DNA of 6,913 nucleotides from NCBI GenBank assembly GCA_024654165.1, contig JANLIP010000050.1, positions 1 to 6,913 on the forward strand, read 5' to 3'. The position numbers and the translations under genes are program-made. The notes below the pieces were generated by a model, which did not search any database, was not told the origin of the DNA, and saw only the letters and a program-made list of their open reading frames with translations. Positions 1 to 5,771 of this stretch are shown piece after piece. The stretch's first letter is position 1. Every line of letters starts with the position of its first letter. Source of the stretch: Candidatus Kaiserbacteria bacterium (GTDB taxonomy: Bacteria > Patescibacteriota > Minisyncoccia > Phycocordibacterales > UBA2100).

Positions 1-822
1 ATGAAACCGCTTTCTAGGAATAAACGGCGCACGTATCTCTACGGCCTGATTGCCCTCTTTCTTATATGCCTTCCGATATCTCTTTTCTTTGCGAGCGGAT
101 ATCGTTTTAAATTCGGATTTGGCTTTGTAAAGACAGGAGGAATATTTATTTCTGTTCCTTATACTGATGCTGATGTGTCTATCAATGGAGAAGCGGTCGG
201 AACAAGCGGAATTTTGAAGAGAGGATTTTATATTGATAACTTAGCTCCTAGTTCTTACGAAATTCTTGTGTCGCGGACCGGCTCGCACGATTGGCGCCGT
301 ACGCTCGTGGTAGAAGAGAATCTGGTCTCTGATGCGCGGGCGTTACTTGTGCCAAATAAAATAGAGGCGATTCCAATTGTGTACGGCGCCGAAACATCCA
401 CTACGACCAAGGCAATTTCTCTATCTCAATACGGCCTGTATCGCGCTGCTTTTGAAGTGCCCGCCGCGACCAGCACGCGCGGTACCTTTGGCGAATCGGT
501 TTTTGTGGAACGCGGAGACGTATATGTGCGCTTGAGCGATAAGAGTTCTTTATTTACAAGCAATTTTTGCGGGCGCCCATCTTATTGCGTTTCAGAAATT
601 CCTATAGAAAGAGGGAGGCAAGCGAGCGTGGGGGCGGCTTTCTTTGGTGGCGGAGTAATTTATGCGACAAAAGAAAGAGGCGTATTTCTTGCTGAAGCAG
701 ATATCCGCTCCACGCCAGTTCTTGTTCCAATTTATGCAAAGCCCGGCGCGCTTTTCCGCATAATTGATGGGGTCCTGATAGTGAAAGATGGAAAGGCGCT
801 ATACGAAATAGAGGGGCTATAA
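1..822 (+). CDS. Membrane-anchored PEGA-domain protein
   Basis: This encodes 273 residues and ends in TAA. A basic N-terminus (SRNKRR) precedes one hydrophobic segment at about residues 12-31, so a single N-terminal anchor with the rest outside the membrane is likely. Residues about 46-118 look like a PEGA beta-domain: GGIFISV, then DADVSINGEAVGTS, then LAPSSYEILVSR and a W near residue 98. The remaining part, about 120-273, is beta-rich and ends in GVLIVKDGKALYEIEGL, like the degenerate propeller-like tails of related proteins in Parcubacteria. As I recall those relatives are often longer (about 400-500 residues), so this one may be a short form. The ATG is the first base of the window, so upstream signals and any earlier start cannot be judged. 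PEGA domains are thought to act in surface or envelope binding; the exact role here is unknown. The next gene on the same strand is pheS, after a hairpin-rich spacer. Confidence 0.75.
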   Translation: MKPLSRNKRRTYLYGLIALFLICLPISLFFASGYRFKFGFGFVKTGGIFISVPYTDADVSINGEAVGTSGILKRGFYIDNLAPSSYEILVSRTGSHDWRRTLVVEENLVSDARALLVPNKIEAIPIVYGAETSTTTKAISLSQYGLYRAAFEVPAATSTRGTFGESVFVERGDVYVRLSDKSSLFTSNFCGRPSYCVSEIPIERGRQASVGAAFFGGGVIYATKERGVFLAEADIRSTPVLVPIYAKPGALFRIIDGVLIVKDGKALYEIEGL

Positions 823-840
823 ATAGGGACTAGCTTCTAG

Positions 841-908
841 CCCCGACGCGCGAAGCGGTCGGGGTCCCGACCTCCGACGCTTCGGTCGGAGCAGGCGGAG
901 CGTCGGGA
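841..908. repeat. Double-hairpin palindromic element, intergenic copy
   Basis: Hairpin 1 is CCCCGAC (841-847) with GTCGGGG (858-864); inside it CGC (849-851) pairs GCG (855-857) around a GAA loop, leaving G848 bulged. Hairpin 2 is nested: outer TCCCGAC (865-871) with GTCGGGA (902-908), inner CTCCGAC (872-878) with GTCGGAG (885-891). The same architecture recurs inside gyrB at 5452-5508. This copy has 9 extra bases between the inner and outer 3' arms of hairpin 2 (CGGAGC appears twice) and a 6-nt rather than 4-nt apical loop, giving 68 nt against 57. Its length is not a multiple of three, which is tolerated only because it is non-coding. Confidence 0.85.
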
Positions 909-914
909 CTTCTA

Positions 915-934
915 CCTGCCTCTCGGCAGGCAGG
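915..934. repeat. Short inverted repeat CCTGCCT/AGGCAGG
   Basis: A perfect 7-bp stem, CCTGCCT (915-921) and AGGCAGG (928-934), surrounds a 6-nt loop. Flanking TCTACC (912-917) and GGTAGA (944-949) offer a competing outer pairing. The right half overlaps the candidate -35 box of the pheS promoter, so the structure could affect promoter access, which is inference. Confidence 0.6.
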
Positions 935-951
935 GCTTCTAGGGGTAGAAT
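923..951 (+). promoter_or_regulatory. Candidate pheST promoter
   Basis: TCGGCA (923-928, 4 of 6 matches to TTGACA) is separated by 17 nt from TAGAAT (946-951, 5 of 6 matches to TATAAT). Transcription would start about 958-961, at or just before the pheS ATG at 961. There is no good Shine-Dalgarno at the normal distance: AGGGG at 941-945 is 15 nt away and would be upstream of the transcript start. Confidence 0.4.
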
Positions 952-960
952 GGACGGCAT

Positions 961-1713
961 ATGTCAAAAACGGAAGCGAGCGAGACGCGCGGGCACATGC
1001 ATCCGATTTCCTCGCTTATACGCGAAGCCAACAAGATTTTCTTTGATATGGGCTTTACGCTCGTGGAGGGACCGCTCCTTGAAAGCGAATGGTACAACTT
1101 TGATGCGCTCAACGTGCCGAAAGACCATTCTGCGCGCGACATGCAGGACACGTTCTTTATCAAGGACGAGCCGGGGTATGTATTGCGCACGCACACTTCT
1201 CCCGTCCAGGTTCGATATATGGAAGCGCAAATCAAAAAAGGCATTAACCCTCCATATCGCCTCATCGTGCCGGGGAAAGTATTTCGCAATGAAGCCACAG
1301 ACATGACCCACGAAACGGAATTCTTCCAGATTGAAGGGCTTGCGGTCGGGGAAGATATTACTCTGGCTCATTTAAAAGGCACGCTCGCGCAATTTTTAAA
1401 AAAGGTGTTCGGAAATTCATCGGTAGAAATCAGGTTCCGTCCGAGCTTTTTCCCTTTTACCGAACCGTCGGTGGAAGTGGATATGCGGTTAGTAGGCGAA
1501 AGCGCGCCAGAGAAATTGCGCGATAAATGGATAGAAATGATGGGTGCAGGAATGGTTCATCCGAATGTTCTGAAAAATGCGGGCGTTGATTCGTCAAAAT
1601 ACCGCGGTTTTGCGTTCGGTATGGGGCTGGACCGCCTCGCGCTTTTGCGATGGGGGATTGACGACATCCGGCTTATGCATTCTGCGGATTTGCGTTTCAT
1701 TAACCAGTTCTAG
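961..1713 (+). CDS. pheS: Phenylalanine--tRNA ligase alpha subunit (short form)
   Basis: This is the catalytic alpha subunit of class II phenylalanyl-tRNA synthetase, which attaches Phe to tRNA-Phe in the cytoplasm as an (alpha-beta)2 tetramer with PheT. Its 250 residues contain the hallmarks: HPI (residues 14-16), EGPLLESEWYNFDALNVPKDHSARDMQDTF (37-65, read as the usual substrate-site block), LRTHTSPVQ (75-83), class II motif 2 FRNEATDMTHETEFFQIEG (108-126), FTEPSVEVD (166-174), GMVHPNVL (197-204) and motif 3 around GFAFGMGLDRLALLRWGIDDIR (216-237). HPI lies only 13 residues from the start, so the roughly 80-100-residue N-terminal coiled-coil arm that contacts tRNA in most bacteria is missing. 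The ATG at 961 is chosen because it gives full coverage of the catalytic core; the ATG at 950 is in another frame. The stop TAG lies one base before the pheT ATG, so the two genes are probably translationally coupled. Confidence 0.96.
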   Translation: MSKTEASETRGHMHPISSLIREANKIFFDMGFTLVEGPLLESEWYNFDALNVPKDHSARDMQDTFFIKDEPGYVLRTHTSPVQVRYMEAQIKKGINPPYRLIVPGKVFRNEATDMTHETEFFQIEGLAVGEDITLAHLKGTLAQFLKKVFGNSSVEIRFRPSFFPFTEPSVEVDMRLVGESAPEKLRDKWIEMMGAGMVHPNVLKNAGVDSSKYRGFAFGMGLDRLALLRWGIDDIRLMHSADLRFINQF

Positions 1714-1714
1714 T

Positions 1715-3580
1715 ATGAAAATCTCTCGCAATTGGCTACAAACATTTTTCGTCGCGCCGTTACCCGATGCACAGGCACTTGCCGATGCGCTAACATTTCA
1801 TGCATTTGAGATTGAGAATATTTCCGATTCCAAGGGTAGTCCTTGGAACATCCAAGGACTACCCTTGGATAACAATGCGGTGCTGGATGTGAAGGTAACA
1901 GCAAATCGCGGGCACGATTGCCTTTCGCACCGAGGAATCGCAAAGGAAATCTCCGCCATTCTGAACATTCCGATGAAGCCCGACCCGCTCCGAGAGCCCA
2001 TGTCGGGATTTACGAAATCCCGACATGTAGAAGTTTCGATTGATACTCCTTTATGCGCACGATATATTGCGGGCTACATCAAGGGTGTGAAAGTAGGGCC
2101 TTCTCCAGATTGGTTGCGGGAGAACATTGAATCAATAGGCCAAAAATCCATAAACAATATCGTGGATTCAGCAAACTTTGTGATGTTCAATATTGGCCAG
2201 CCTCTGCATGCCTTCGACGCCAATAAACTAGGCAATAGGCAAGAGGCAAAAGGCAATAGTGAATTCAGAATTCAAATACGAAATGCGCGAAAAGATGAGA
2301 AAATCACAACGCTTGATAACAAAGAATGCGTGCTTTCGGAATCCATGCTCGTGATTGCGGATGGAAATGCGGACACGGCCATAGGTATTGCGGGAGTAAA
2401 GGGCGGGAAGACTGCCGAAGTGAACGAAACGACAACCGACATAATTCTGGAATCTGCAAATTTTGACGGTGCATCTGTACGCAAAACTGCACAGGCATTG
2501 AAATTGCGCACAGATGCTTCGCAAAGATTTGAACAAAATATTTCCCCGGAACTTGCCGGGTATGGGATGCGTGCGGTTACAGACCTCATTTTAAAAATTG
2601 CCGGAGGTGAATTGGTAGGGTTTGCGGACGAGTACCCAGTACCTCAAGAAAATAAACAGGTTTCAGTATCGGTGACACAGGTCAATAATATTCTAGGAAC
2701 ATCACTCGCAGTAAAAGACGTTGCGGATGCCTTTACTCGCCTTGGGCTTCCATACAAATACAGCGAGGCTACACCTCGCGGCATTTTTGAGGTTGAAGTG
2801 CCGTTTGAACGGCTTGATTTAGAAATCGCAGAAGATTTGGCGGAAGAAGTCGCACGCATTGCGGGCTACGACAAAATTCCTGCAGTTGGATTGCCTGCAC
2901 TAAAAGGCAAACCGGAAATCAATGAGAATTTCGCCCGTAGCGAAAGCATTCGCGAAGAATTAATGAGCAAAGGATATTCAGAGGTCGTCACATCTGTTTT
3001 TACTGACAAGGGAAATAGAGAAGTCTTGAACAAGGTAGGAGGCGAACGGCCGTATTTGCGGACGAATCTGACGGACGGGCTGGCACAAGCACTGGAAAAA
3101 AATATCCGGAACAAAGACATCCTTGGGTTAAAAGAAGTGAGGCTTTTTGAAATCGGCGCCATTTGGGATTCTAAAAAGGAAGAAATAGCAGTAGGACAAA
3201 TAGGAGAAAAAGAAAAGGCGATGCAAACGGTTCTGTCAAAATATAAAACCGATATTTCGTCCGAGCAGACAGATCTTCCTATTTCTACAACTGCACGCTA
3301 CCAGACATTCTCTCGGTATCCGTTCATCGTGCGCGACATTGCGCTCTGGGTGCCTGAAGGAACTAAATCTGAACAAGTGCTTGAAGTTATTTCCAAACAG
3401 GCGGGGGCTTTGGTCGTGCGAAGCGAATTATTTGACACGTTCGGAAAAGCCGGAAAAACCTCGTATGCATTCCGTCTCGTTCTCCAGTCTTTTGAAAAGA
3501 CCCTAACGGATGGAGAGGCAAACGAGGCAATGGAAAATGTCTACAAAGAGGTCAAGAAAAAGGGCTGGGAAGTGCGCTAG
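1715..3580 (+). CDS. pheT: Phenylalanine--tRNA ligase beta subunit (reduced, with repeat-derived segments)
   Basis: The 621-residue product is the structural, editing and tRNA-binding subunit that pairs with PheS. It begins MKISRNWL, one base after the pheS stop; the frame stays open further upstream, but that part overlaps pheS and lacks homology to PheT. Domains: N-terminal B1 half and LDVKVTANRGHDCLSHRGIA (57-76); B3/B4 editing domain, about 106-300, with GQPLHAFDA (161-169) and TDASQRFE (266-273); B5, about 313-395, with ERLDLEIAEDLAEEVARIAG (365-384); shortened catalytic-like module, about 405-520; C-terminal FDX-ACB anticodon-binding domain, about 527-621. Compared with the E. coli protein (795 residues), the EMAP-like OB domain after about residue 38 is absent and about 70 residues are missing between RLFEIG (476-481) and RDIALWV (540-546). 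Three repeat sequences lie in frame, at residues 39-52, 95-104 and 173-187. No Shine-Dalgarno is visible. The TAG stop sits in the palindrome GCGCTAGCGC. Confidence 0.96.
   Translation: MKISRNWLQTFFVAPLPDAQALADALTFHAFEIENISDSKGSPWNIQGLPLDNNAVLDVKVTANRGHDCLSHRGIAKEISAILNIPMKPDPLREPMSGFTKSRHVEVSIDTPLCARYIAGYIKGVKVGPSPDWLRENIESIGQKSINNIVDSANFVMFNIGQPLHAFDANKLGNRQEAKGNSEFRIQIRNARKDEKITTLDNKECVLSESMLVIADGNADTAIGIAGVKGGKTAEVNETTTDIILESANFDGASVRKTAQALKLRTDASQRFEQNISPELAGYGMRAVTDLILKIAGGELVGFADEYPVPQENKQVSVSVTQVNNILGTSLAVKDVADAFTRLGLPYKYSEATPRGIFEVEVPFERLDLEIAEDLAEEVARIAGYDKIPAVGLPALKGKPEINENFARSESIREELMSKGYSEVVTSVFTDKGNREVLNKVGGERPYLRTNLTDGLAQALEKNIRNKDILGLKEVRLFEIGAIWDSKKEEIAVGQIGEKEKAMQTVLSKYKTDISSEQTDLPISTTARYQTFSRYPFIVRDIALWVPEGTKSEQVLEVISKQAGALVVRSELFDTFGKAGKTSYAFRLVLQSFEKTLTDGEANEAMENVYKEVKKKGWEVR
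1829..1869. repeat. Perfect 18-bp inverted repeat inside pheT
   Basis: TCCAAGGGTAGTCCTTGG (1829-1846) is exactly complementary to CCAAGGACTACCCTTGGA (1852-1869) across a 5-nt loop AACAT. Each arm is itself nearly palindromic (CCAAGG, 5 nt, CCTTGG), so either one long hairpin or two short ones could form. It starts on a codon boundary and encodes residues 39-52, SKGSPWNIQGLPLD, with no stop. In the longer family members this is where the EMAP-like domain begins. Confidence 0.93.
1999..2027. repeat. Perfect 13-bp hairpin inside pheT
   Basis: CATGTCGGGATTT (1999-2011) and AAATCCCGACATG (2015-2027) are exact complements around the 3-nt loop ACG. The segment encodes roughly residues 95-104 (PMSGFTKSRH), in the linker between the N-terminal part and the B3/B4 domain. 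The arm contains GTCGGGA/TCCCGAC, the same core that forms the outer stem of hairpin 2 in the gyrB and intergenic elements. Confidence 0.92.
2228..2274. repeat. Degenerate heptamer array plus EcoRI-type palindrome inside pheT
   Basis: After CTAG (2228-2231) come four 7-bp units: GGCAATA (2231-2237), GGCAAGA (2238-2244), GGCAAAA (2245-2251) and GGCAATA (2252-2258). They are followed by TGAATTC (2260-2266), A, GAATTCA (2268-2274), a perfect 7-bp inverted repeat. Translation gives GNRQEAKGNSEFRIQ from residue 173. By comparison with E. coli PheT, which reads HAFDKDRI then EGGIVVR here, about 10 extra residues are present. Confidence 0.88.
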
Positions 3581-3583
3581 CGC
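3574..3583. other. Palindrome spanning the pheT stop codon
   Basis: GCGCTAGCGC is a perfect 10-bp palindrome containing the pheT TAG stop (3578-3580). It is too short to be a terminator and lacks an adjacent T-run; the T8 run at 3622-3629 is about 40 nt downstream and within the gyrB promoter spacer. Confidence 0.55.
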
Positions 3584-3608
3584 CTGAAAACTTATGCACT
3601 TTTTCTGC

Positions 3609-3637
3609 TTGGCAAAGAGGCTTTTTTTTGATATGAT
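3609..3637 (+). promoter_or_regulatory. Sigma-70-like promoter of gyrB
   Basis: TTGGCA (3609-3614) and TATGAT (3632-3637) each match the consensus at 5 of 6 positions with an ideal 17-nt spacer that contains a T8 tract (3622-3629). Transcription would begin around 3643-3645, leaving a 5' leader of only about 6-8 nt before ATG 3651. No Shine-Dalgarno is present between the -10 and the ATG, so a near-leaderless gyrB mRNA is inferred. No intrinsic terminator separates it from pheT, so some read-through from pheST is possible. Confidence 0.7.
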
Positions 3638-3650
3638 GAATATATAAAAC

Positions 3651-5726
3651 ATGGCTGGAATTAAGGGAAAAAAGAGCATAAAAAAGACCCCCGCGGCGGG
3701 GGGTTCTTCGTCGTATGACGCGAGCTCAATCACAGTTCTGGAGGGTTTGGAGGCGGTGCGCCGCCGGCCCGGAATGTACATAGGAACTACGAGCTCCACT
3801 GGGCTCCATCATCTGATTTGGGAAGTGTTTGATAACTCGCGCGACGAAGCGATGGGGGGATTTGCAAATGATATTGAAATCGCGCTTTTGCCGGATAATC
3901 GCGTGCGCGTCGCCGACAACGGACGGGGAATTCCTGTAGACATCCACCCGAAAACAAAAGTTTCCACGCTTGAAACGGTGATGACCATGCTTCACGCCGG
4001 AGGAAAATTCGGCGGAGACGGCTACAAAGTTTCCGGCGGTCTGCACGGCGTCGGCGTTTCCGTCGTTAACGCGCTTTCATCGCACGTGCGCGCGGAAGTG
4101 CATCGCGACGGCGGTCAGTACATGCAGGAATATAAAAACGGGGGCAAGCCGGTAGGAAAGGCAAAGAAAATCGGAACCTCAAAACTGCACGGCACGATAA
4201 TCACCTATGAGTCAGACGCGTCAATTTTCCCAGACCGCGAATTGAGCTGGGAGACGATTGTTGCGCACATGCGCCAGCAGGCGTATTTGGTGCGAGGTCT
4301 GCGCATCACGATTTTGGATTTACGAGGTGCCGGAAAAATTGACGACGAAAGTGTGTTTAACCTGCGCGAGTTGGGCATTGATGCTCCCTCCGTCACATTT
4401 TATTTTGAGGGCGGTTTGCGTTCGCTCGTTTCCTTCCACAACAGGCACTTGGAACCGGTTCACAAAACTGTCTTTTATGTGGAAAAAGAGCAGGACGGCG
4501 TGCAAGTTGAAATCGCCCTTCAGTATGTGGATGACATCACGTCTAGAATCTCTGCCTTTGCGAACAACATCTACAACAGCGAAGGCGGAATGCATATCAC
4601 TGGTTTCAAATCGGCGCTCACGCGCACGCTGAACGCCCAGCTTAAGAACGGGAATGGCACGAAAGAGAGTGAGACATTTACCGGCGACGATGTGCTAGAA
4701 GGAATTACCGCCGTCGTGTCTGTCAAATTGCGCGAGATTCAATTTGAGGGGCAAACAAAGGGAAAGCTCGGCAGTGTGGAGGCGCGCGGAGCCGTGGAGA
4801 CCGTCTTCAGCGAGGCATTTGGGATGTTCCTGGAAGAAAATCCCGATGAGGCGCGCGCGATTTTGGGCAAGGTTTCTCTTGCCATGAAGGCGCGTAAAGC
4901 GGCCAAAGCGGCGAAAGACAGCATCTTGCGCAAAGGCGCCTTGGATGGAATGACGTTGCCGGGCAAGCTTGCTGATTGCCAAACTCGGCTTGCGGAAGAA
5001 GGAGAACTCTTCATTGTGGAGGGAGATTCCGCCGGAGGCACCGCCAAAATGGGGCGCGACAGGCGCATACAGGCAATCCTTCCGCTTCGCGGAAAAATTC
5101 TGAACATTGAACGTGCGCGCATTGATAAGATGCTCGCTTCGGAACAAATTAAAAATCTAGTCGTTGCACTAGGTACTGCCATAGGGGATGTATTCAATAT
5201 AGAAAAACTGCGTTATCACAAAATCATTATAGCCACAGATGCCGACGTGGACGGCGCGCACATCCGCACCCTTCTGCTCACGCTTTTTTACAGGCACTTT
5301 AAGCCATTGATAGAAGGCGGATTCATCTACATCGCACAACCCCCTCTATACAAGATAAAGAAAGGGAAAGAGATTAACTACGCCTATTCTGATGAGCAGA
5401 GAGTGGCTCTGGCTGGCAAGGATTCGCCGTTGGAAACAGAGACCGAAGAAGCCCCGACGCCCGAAGGGGTCGGGGTCCCGACCTCCGACGAAAGTCGGAG
5501 CGTCGGGAAAAAGATATCGGTACAACGCTACAAAGGTCTTGGTGAAATGAATTCCGATGAATTGTGGGAGACCACGATGGATCCCGCCCGCAGAATTTTG
5601 AAATTGATTACGATAGAAGATGCGCAAGATGCAGACATGGTGTTTGACATGCTCATGGGCATTGACGTTCCTGCGCGCAAATCATTCATACAATCTCATG
5701 CCAAGGAGGCGACGCTGGATATTTAG
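3651..5726 (+). CDS. gyrB: DNA gyrase subunit B, with an in-frame palindromic insert
   Basis: This is the ATPase and TOPRIM subunit of the type IIA topoisomerase that, with GyrA, introduces negative supercoils. It has 691 residues. A basic N-terminal extension (1-21) precedes the GHKL ATPase domain: E58 in LIWEVFDN (proposed general base), N62, DNGRGIP (89-95), GGKFGG (117-122) and GLHGVGVS (130-137). The transducer domain follows, to about residue 400. TOPRIM: FIVEGDSAGG with E457, ILPLRGKILN, and DADVDGAH with D530, D532 and D534. The C-terminal gate region has QRYKGLGEMN (625-634) and WETTMDP. Motifs fit GyrB better than ParE, but GyrA is outside the window. The ordinary YAYSDEQ-to-QRYKGLGEM loop is enlarged by residues about 601-619 (PTPEGVGVPTSDESRSVG), encoded entirely by a double-hairpin repeat. 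ATG 3651 is chosen because the promoter lies immediately upstream. The TAG stop is the first triplet of a heptamer array. Confidence 0.96.
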   Translation: MAGIKGKKSIKKTPAAGGSSSYDASSITVLEGLEAVRRRPGMYIGTTSSTGLHHLIWEVFDNSRDEAMGGFANDIEIALLPDNRVRVADNGRGIPVDIHPKTKVSTLETVMTMLHAGGKFGGDGYKVSGGLHGVGVSVVNALSSHVRAEVHRDGGQYMQEYKNGGKPVGKAKKIGTSKLHGTIITYESDASIFPDRELSWETIVAHMRQQAYLVRGLRITILDLRGAGKIDDESVFNLRELGIDAPSVTFYFEGGLRSLVSFHNRHLEPVHKTVFYVEKEQDGVQVEIALQYVDDITSRISAFANNIYNSEGGMHITGFKSALTRTLNAQLKNGNGTKESETFTGDDVLEGITAVVSVKLREIQFEGQTKGKLGSVEARGAVETVFSEAFGMFLEENPDEARAILGKVSLAMKARKAAKAAKDSILRKGALDGMTLPGKLADCQTRLAEEGELFIVEGDSAGGTAKMGRDRRIQAILPLRGKILNIERARIDKMLASEQIKNLVVALGTAIGDVFNIEKLRYHKIIIATDADVDGAHIRTLLLTLFYRHFKPLIEGGFIYIAQPPLYKIKKGKEINYAYSDEQRVALAGKDSPLETETEEAPTPEGVGVPTSDESRSVGKKISVQRYKGLGEMNSDELWETTMDPARRILKLITIEDAQDADMVFDMLMGIDVPARKSFIQSHAKEATLDI
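3687..3704 (+). repeat. GC-rich hairpin in gyrB codons 13-18
   Basis: ACCCCC (3687-3692) pairs with GGGGGT (3699-3704) around a 6-nt loop GCGGCG. It encodes part of the non-conserved N-terminal extension (KTPAAGGS) and lies about 40 nt downstream of the predicted transcript start. There is no following T-run, so termination is unlikely; effects on early elongation or translation are conjecture. Confidence 0.5.
5452..5508. repeat. Double-hairpin palindromic element, copy inside gyrB
   Basis: Hairpin 1: CCCCGAC (5452-5458) with GTCGGGG (5469-5475), inner CCC (5460-5462) with GGG (5466-5468), GAA loop, G5459 bulged. Hairpin 2: TCCCGAC (5476-5482) with GTCGGGA (5502-5508), enclosing CTCCGAC (5483-5489) and GTCGGAG (5494-5500) closed by a GAAA (GNRA-type) tetraloop, with C5501 bulged. 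The length is 57 nt, exactly 19 codons, with no stop in the gyrB frame. Relative to the copy at 841-908 the inner stem pair G850-C856 is replaced by C-G, so pairing is kept. Identity between copies also includes the two preceding bases AG and stops after GTCGGGA. Confidence 0.93.
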
Positions 5727-5768
5727 CTTCTAGCTTCTAGCTTCTAGCTTCTAGCTTCTAGTAGCTAG
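5724..5768. repeat. TAGCTTC heptamer tandem array at the gyrB 3' end
   Basis: Five exact copies of TAGCTTC occupy 5724-5758, followed by TAG (5759-5761) and TAGCTAG (5762-5768). The gyrB stop codon is the first TAG of the array. Because the period is 7, TAG appears in all three plus frames and CTA (TAG on the minus strand) in all three minus frames. The minus-strand CARDB gene ends just beyond it at CTAG (5772-5775). A related CTAGCTTCTAG occurs at 830-840. The array fills almost the whole convergent spacer, and there is no hairpin plus T-run terminator for either gene. Confidence 0.93.
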
Positions 5769-5771
5769 TGC

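Larger units (their letters stand above)
823..960. other. Hairpin-rich spacer between PEGA gene and pheS
   Basis: This 138-nt spacer holds, in order: the heptamer-like CTAGCTTCTAG (830-840), a double-hairpin element (841-908), a separate hairpin CCTGCCT/AGGCAGG (915-934), another CTAG (939-942), and a promoter-like -10 just before pheS. No convincing ORF lies in it. None of the hairpins is followed by a T-run on the plus strand, so there is no clear intrinsic terminator for the PEGA gene. Confidence 0.7.

Noticed and set aside
841..908. Intrinsic terminator of the PEGA gene
   Set aside because: The hairpins are strong, but no T-run follows, and the same structure occurs within gyrB coding sequence.
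939..1371. Overlapping minus- and plus-strand open frames over pheS (for example 939-1304 minus, 950-1306 plus, 964-1371 minus)
   Set aside because: They overlap the strongly conserved pheS core, have no recognisable domains, and are Arg/Ser/Cys-rich like out-of-frame translations.
1577..1714. Upstream extension of the pheT reading frame by 46 codons
   Set aside because: The extension overlaps pheS motif 3 and has no PheT homology; MKISRNWL at 1715 matches the usual PheT N-terminus.
3611..3630. T8 run before gyrB as a pheT terminator
   Set aside because: No stable stem precedes the T-run, and it fits as the spacer of a good promoter.
4695..5197. Long minus-strand frames within gyrB (4695-5147 and 4739-5197)
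   Set aside because: They lie opposite conserved gyrB TOPRIM coding sequence, and their translations look like antisense shadow, without domain signals.
5724..5768. CRISPR-like array
   Set aside because: The units are 7 bp, directly adjacent and without spacers: a simple tandem repeat.
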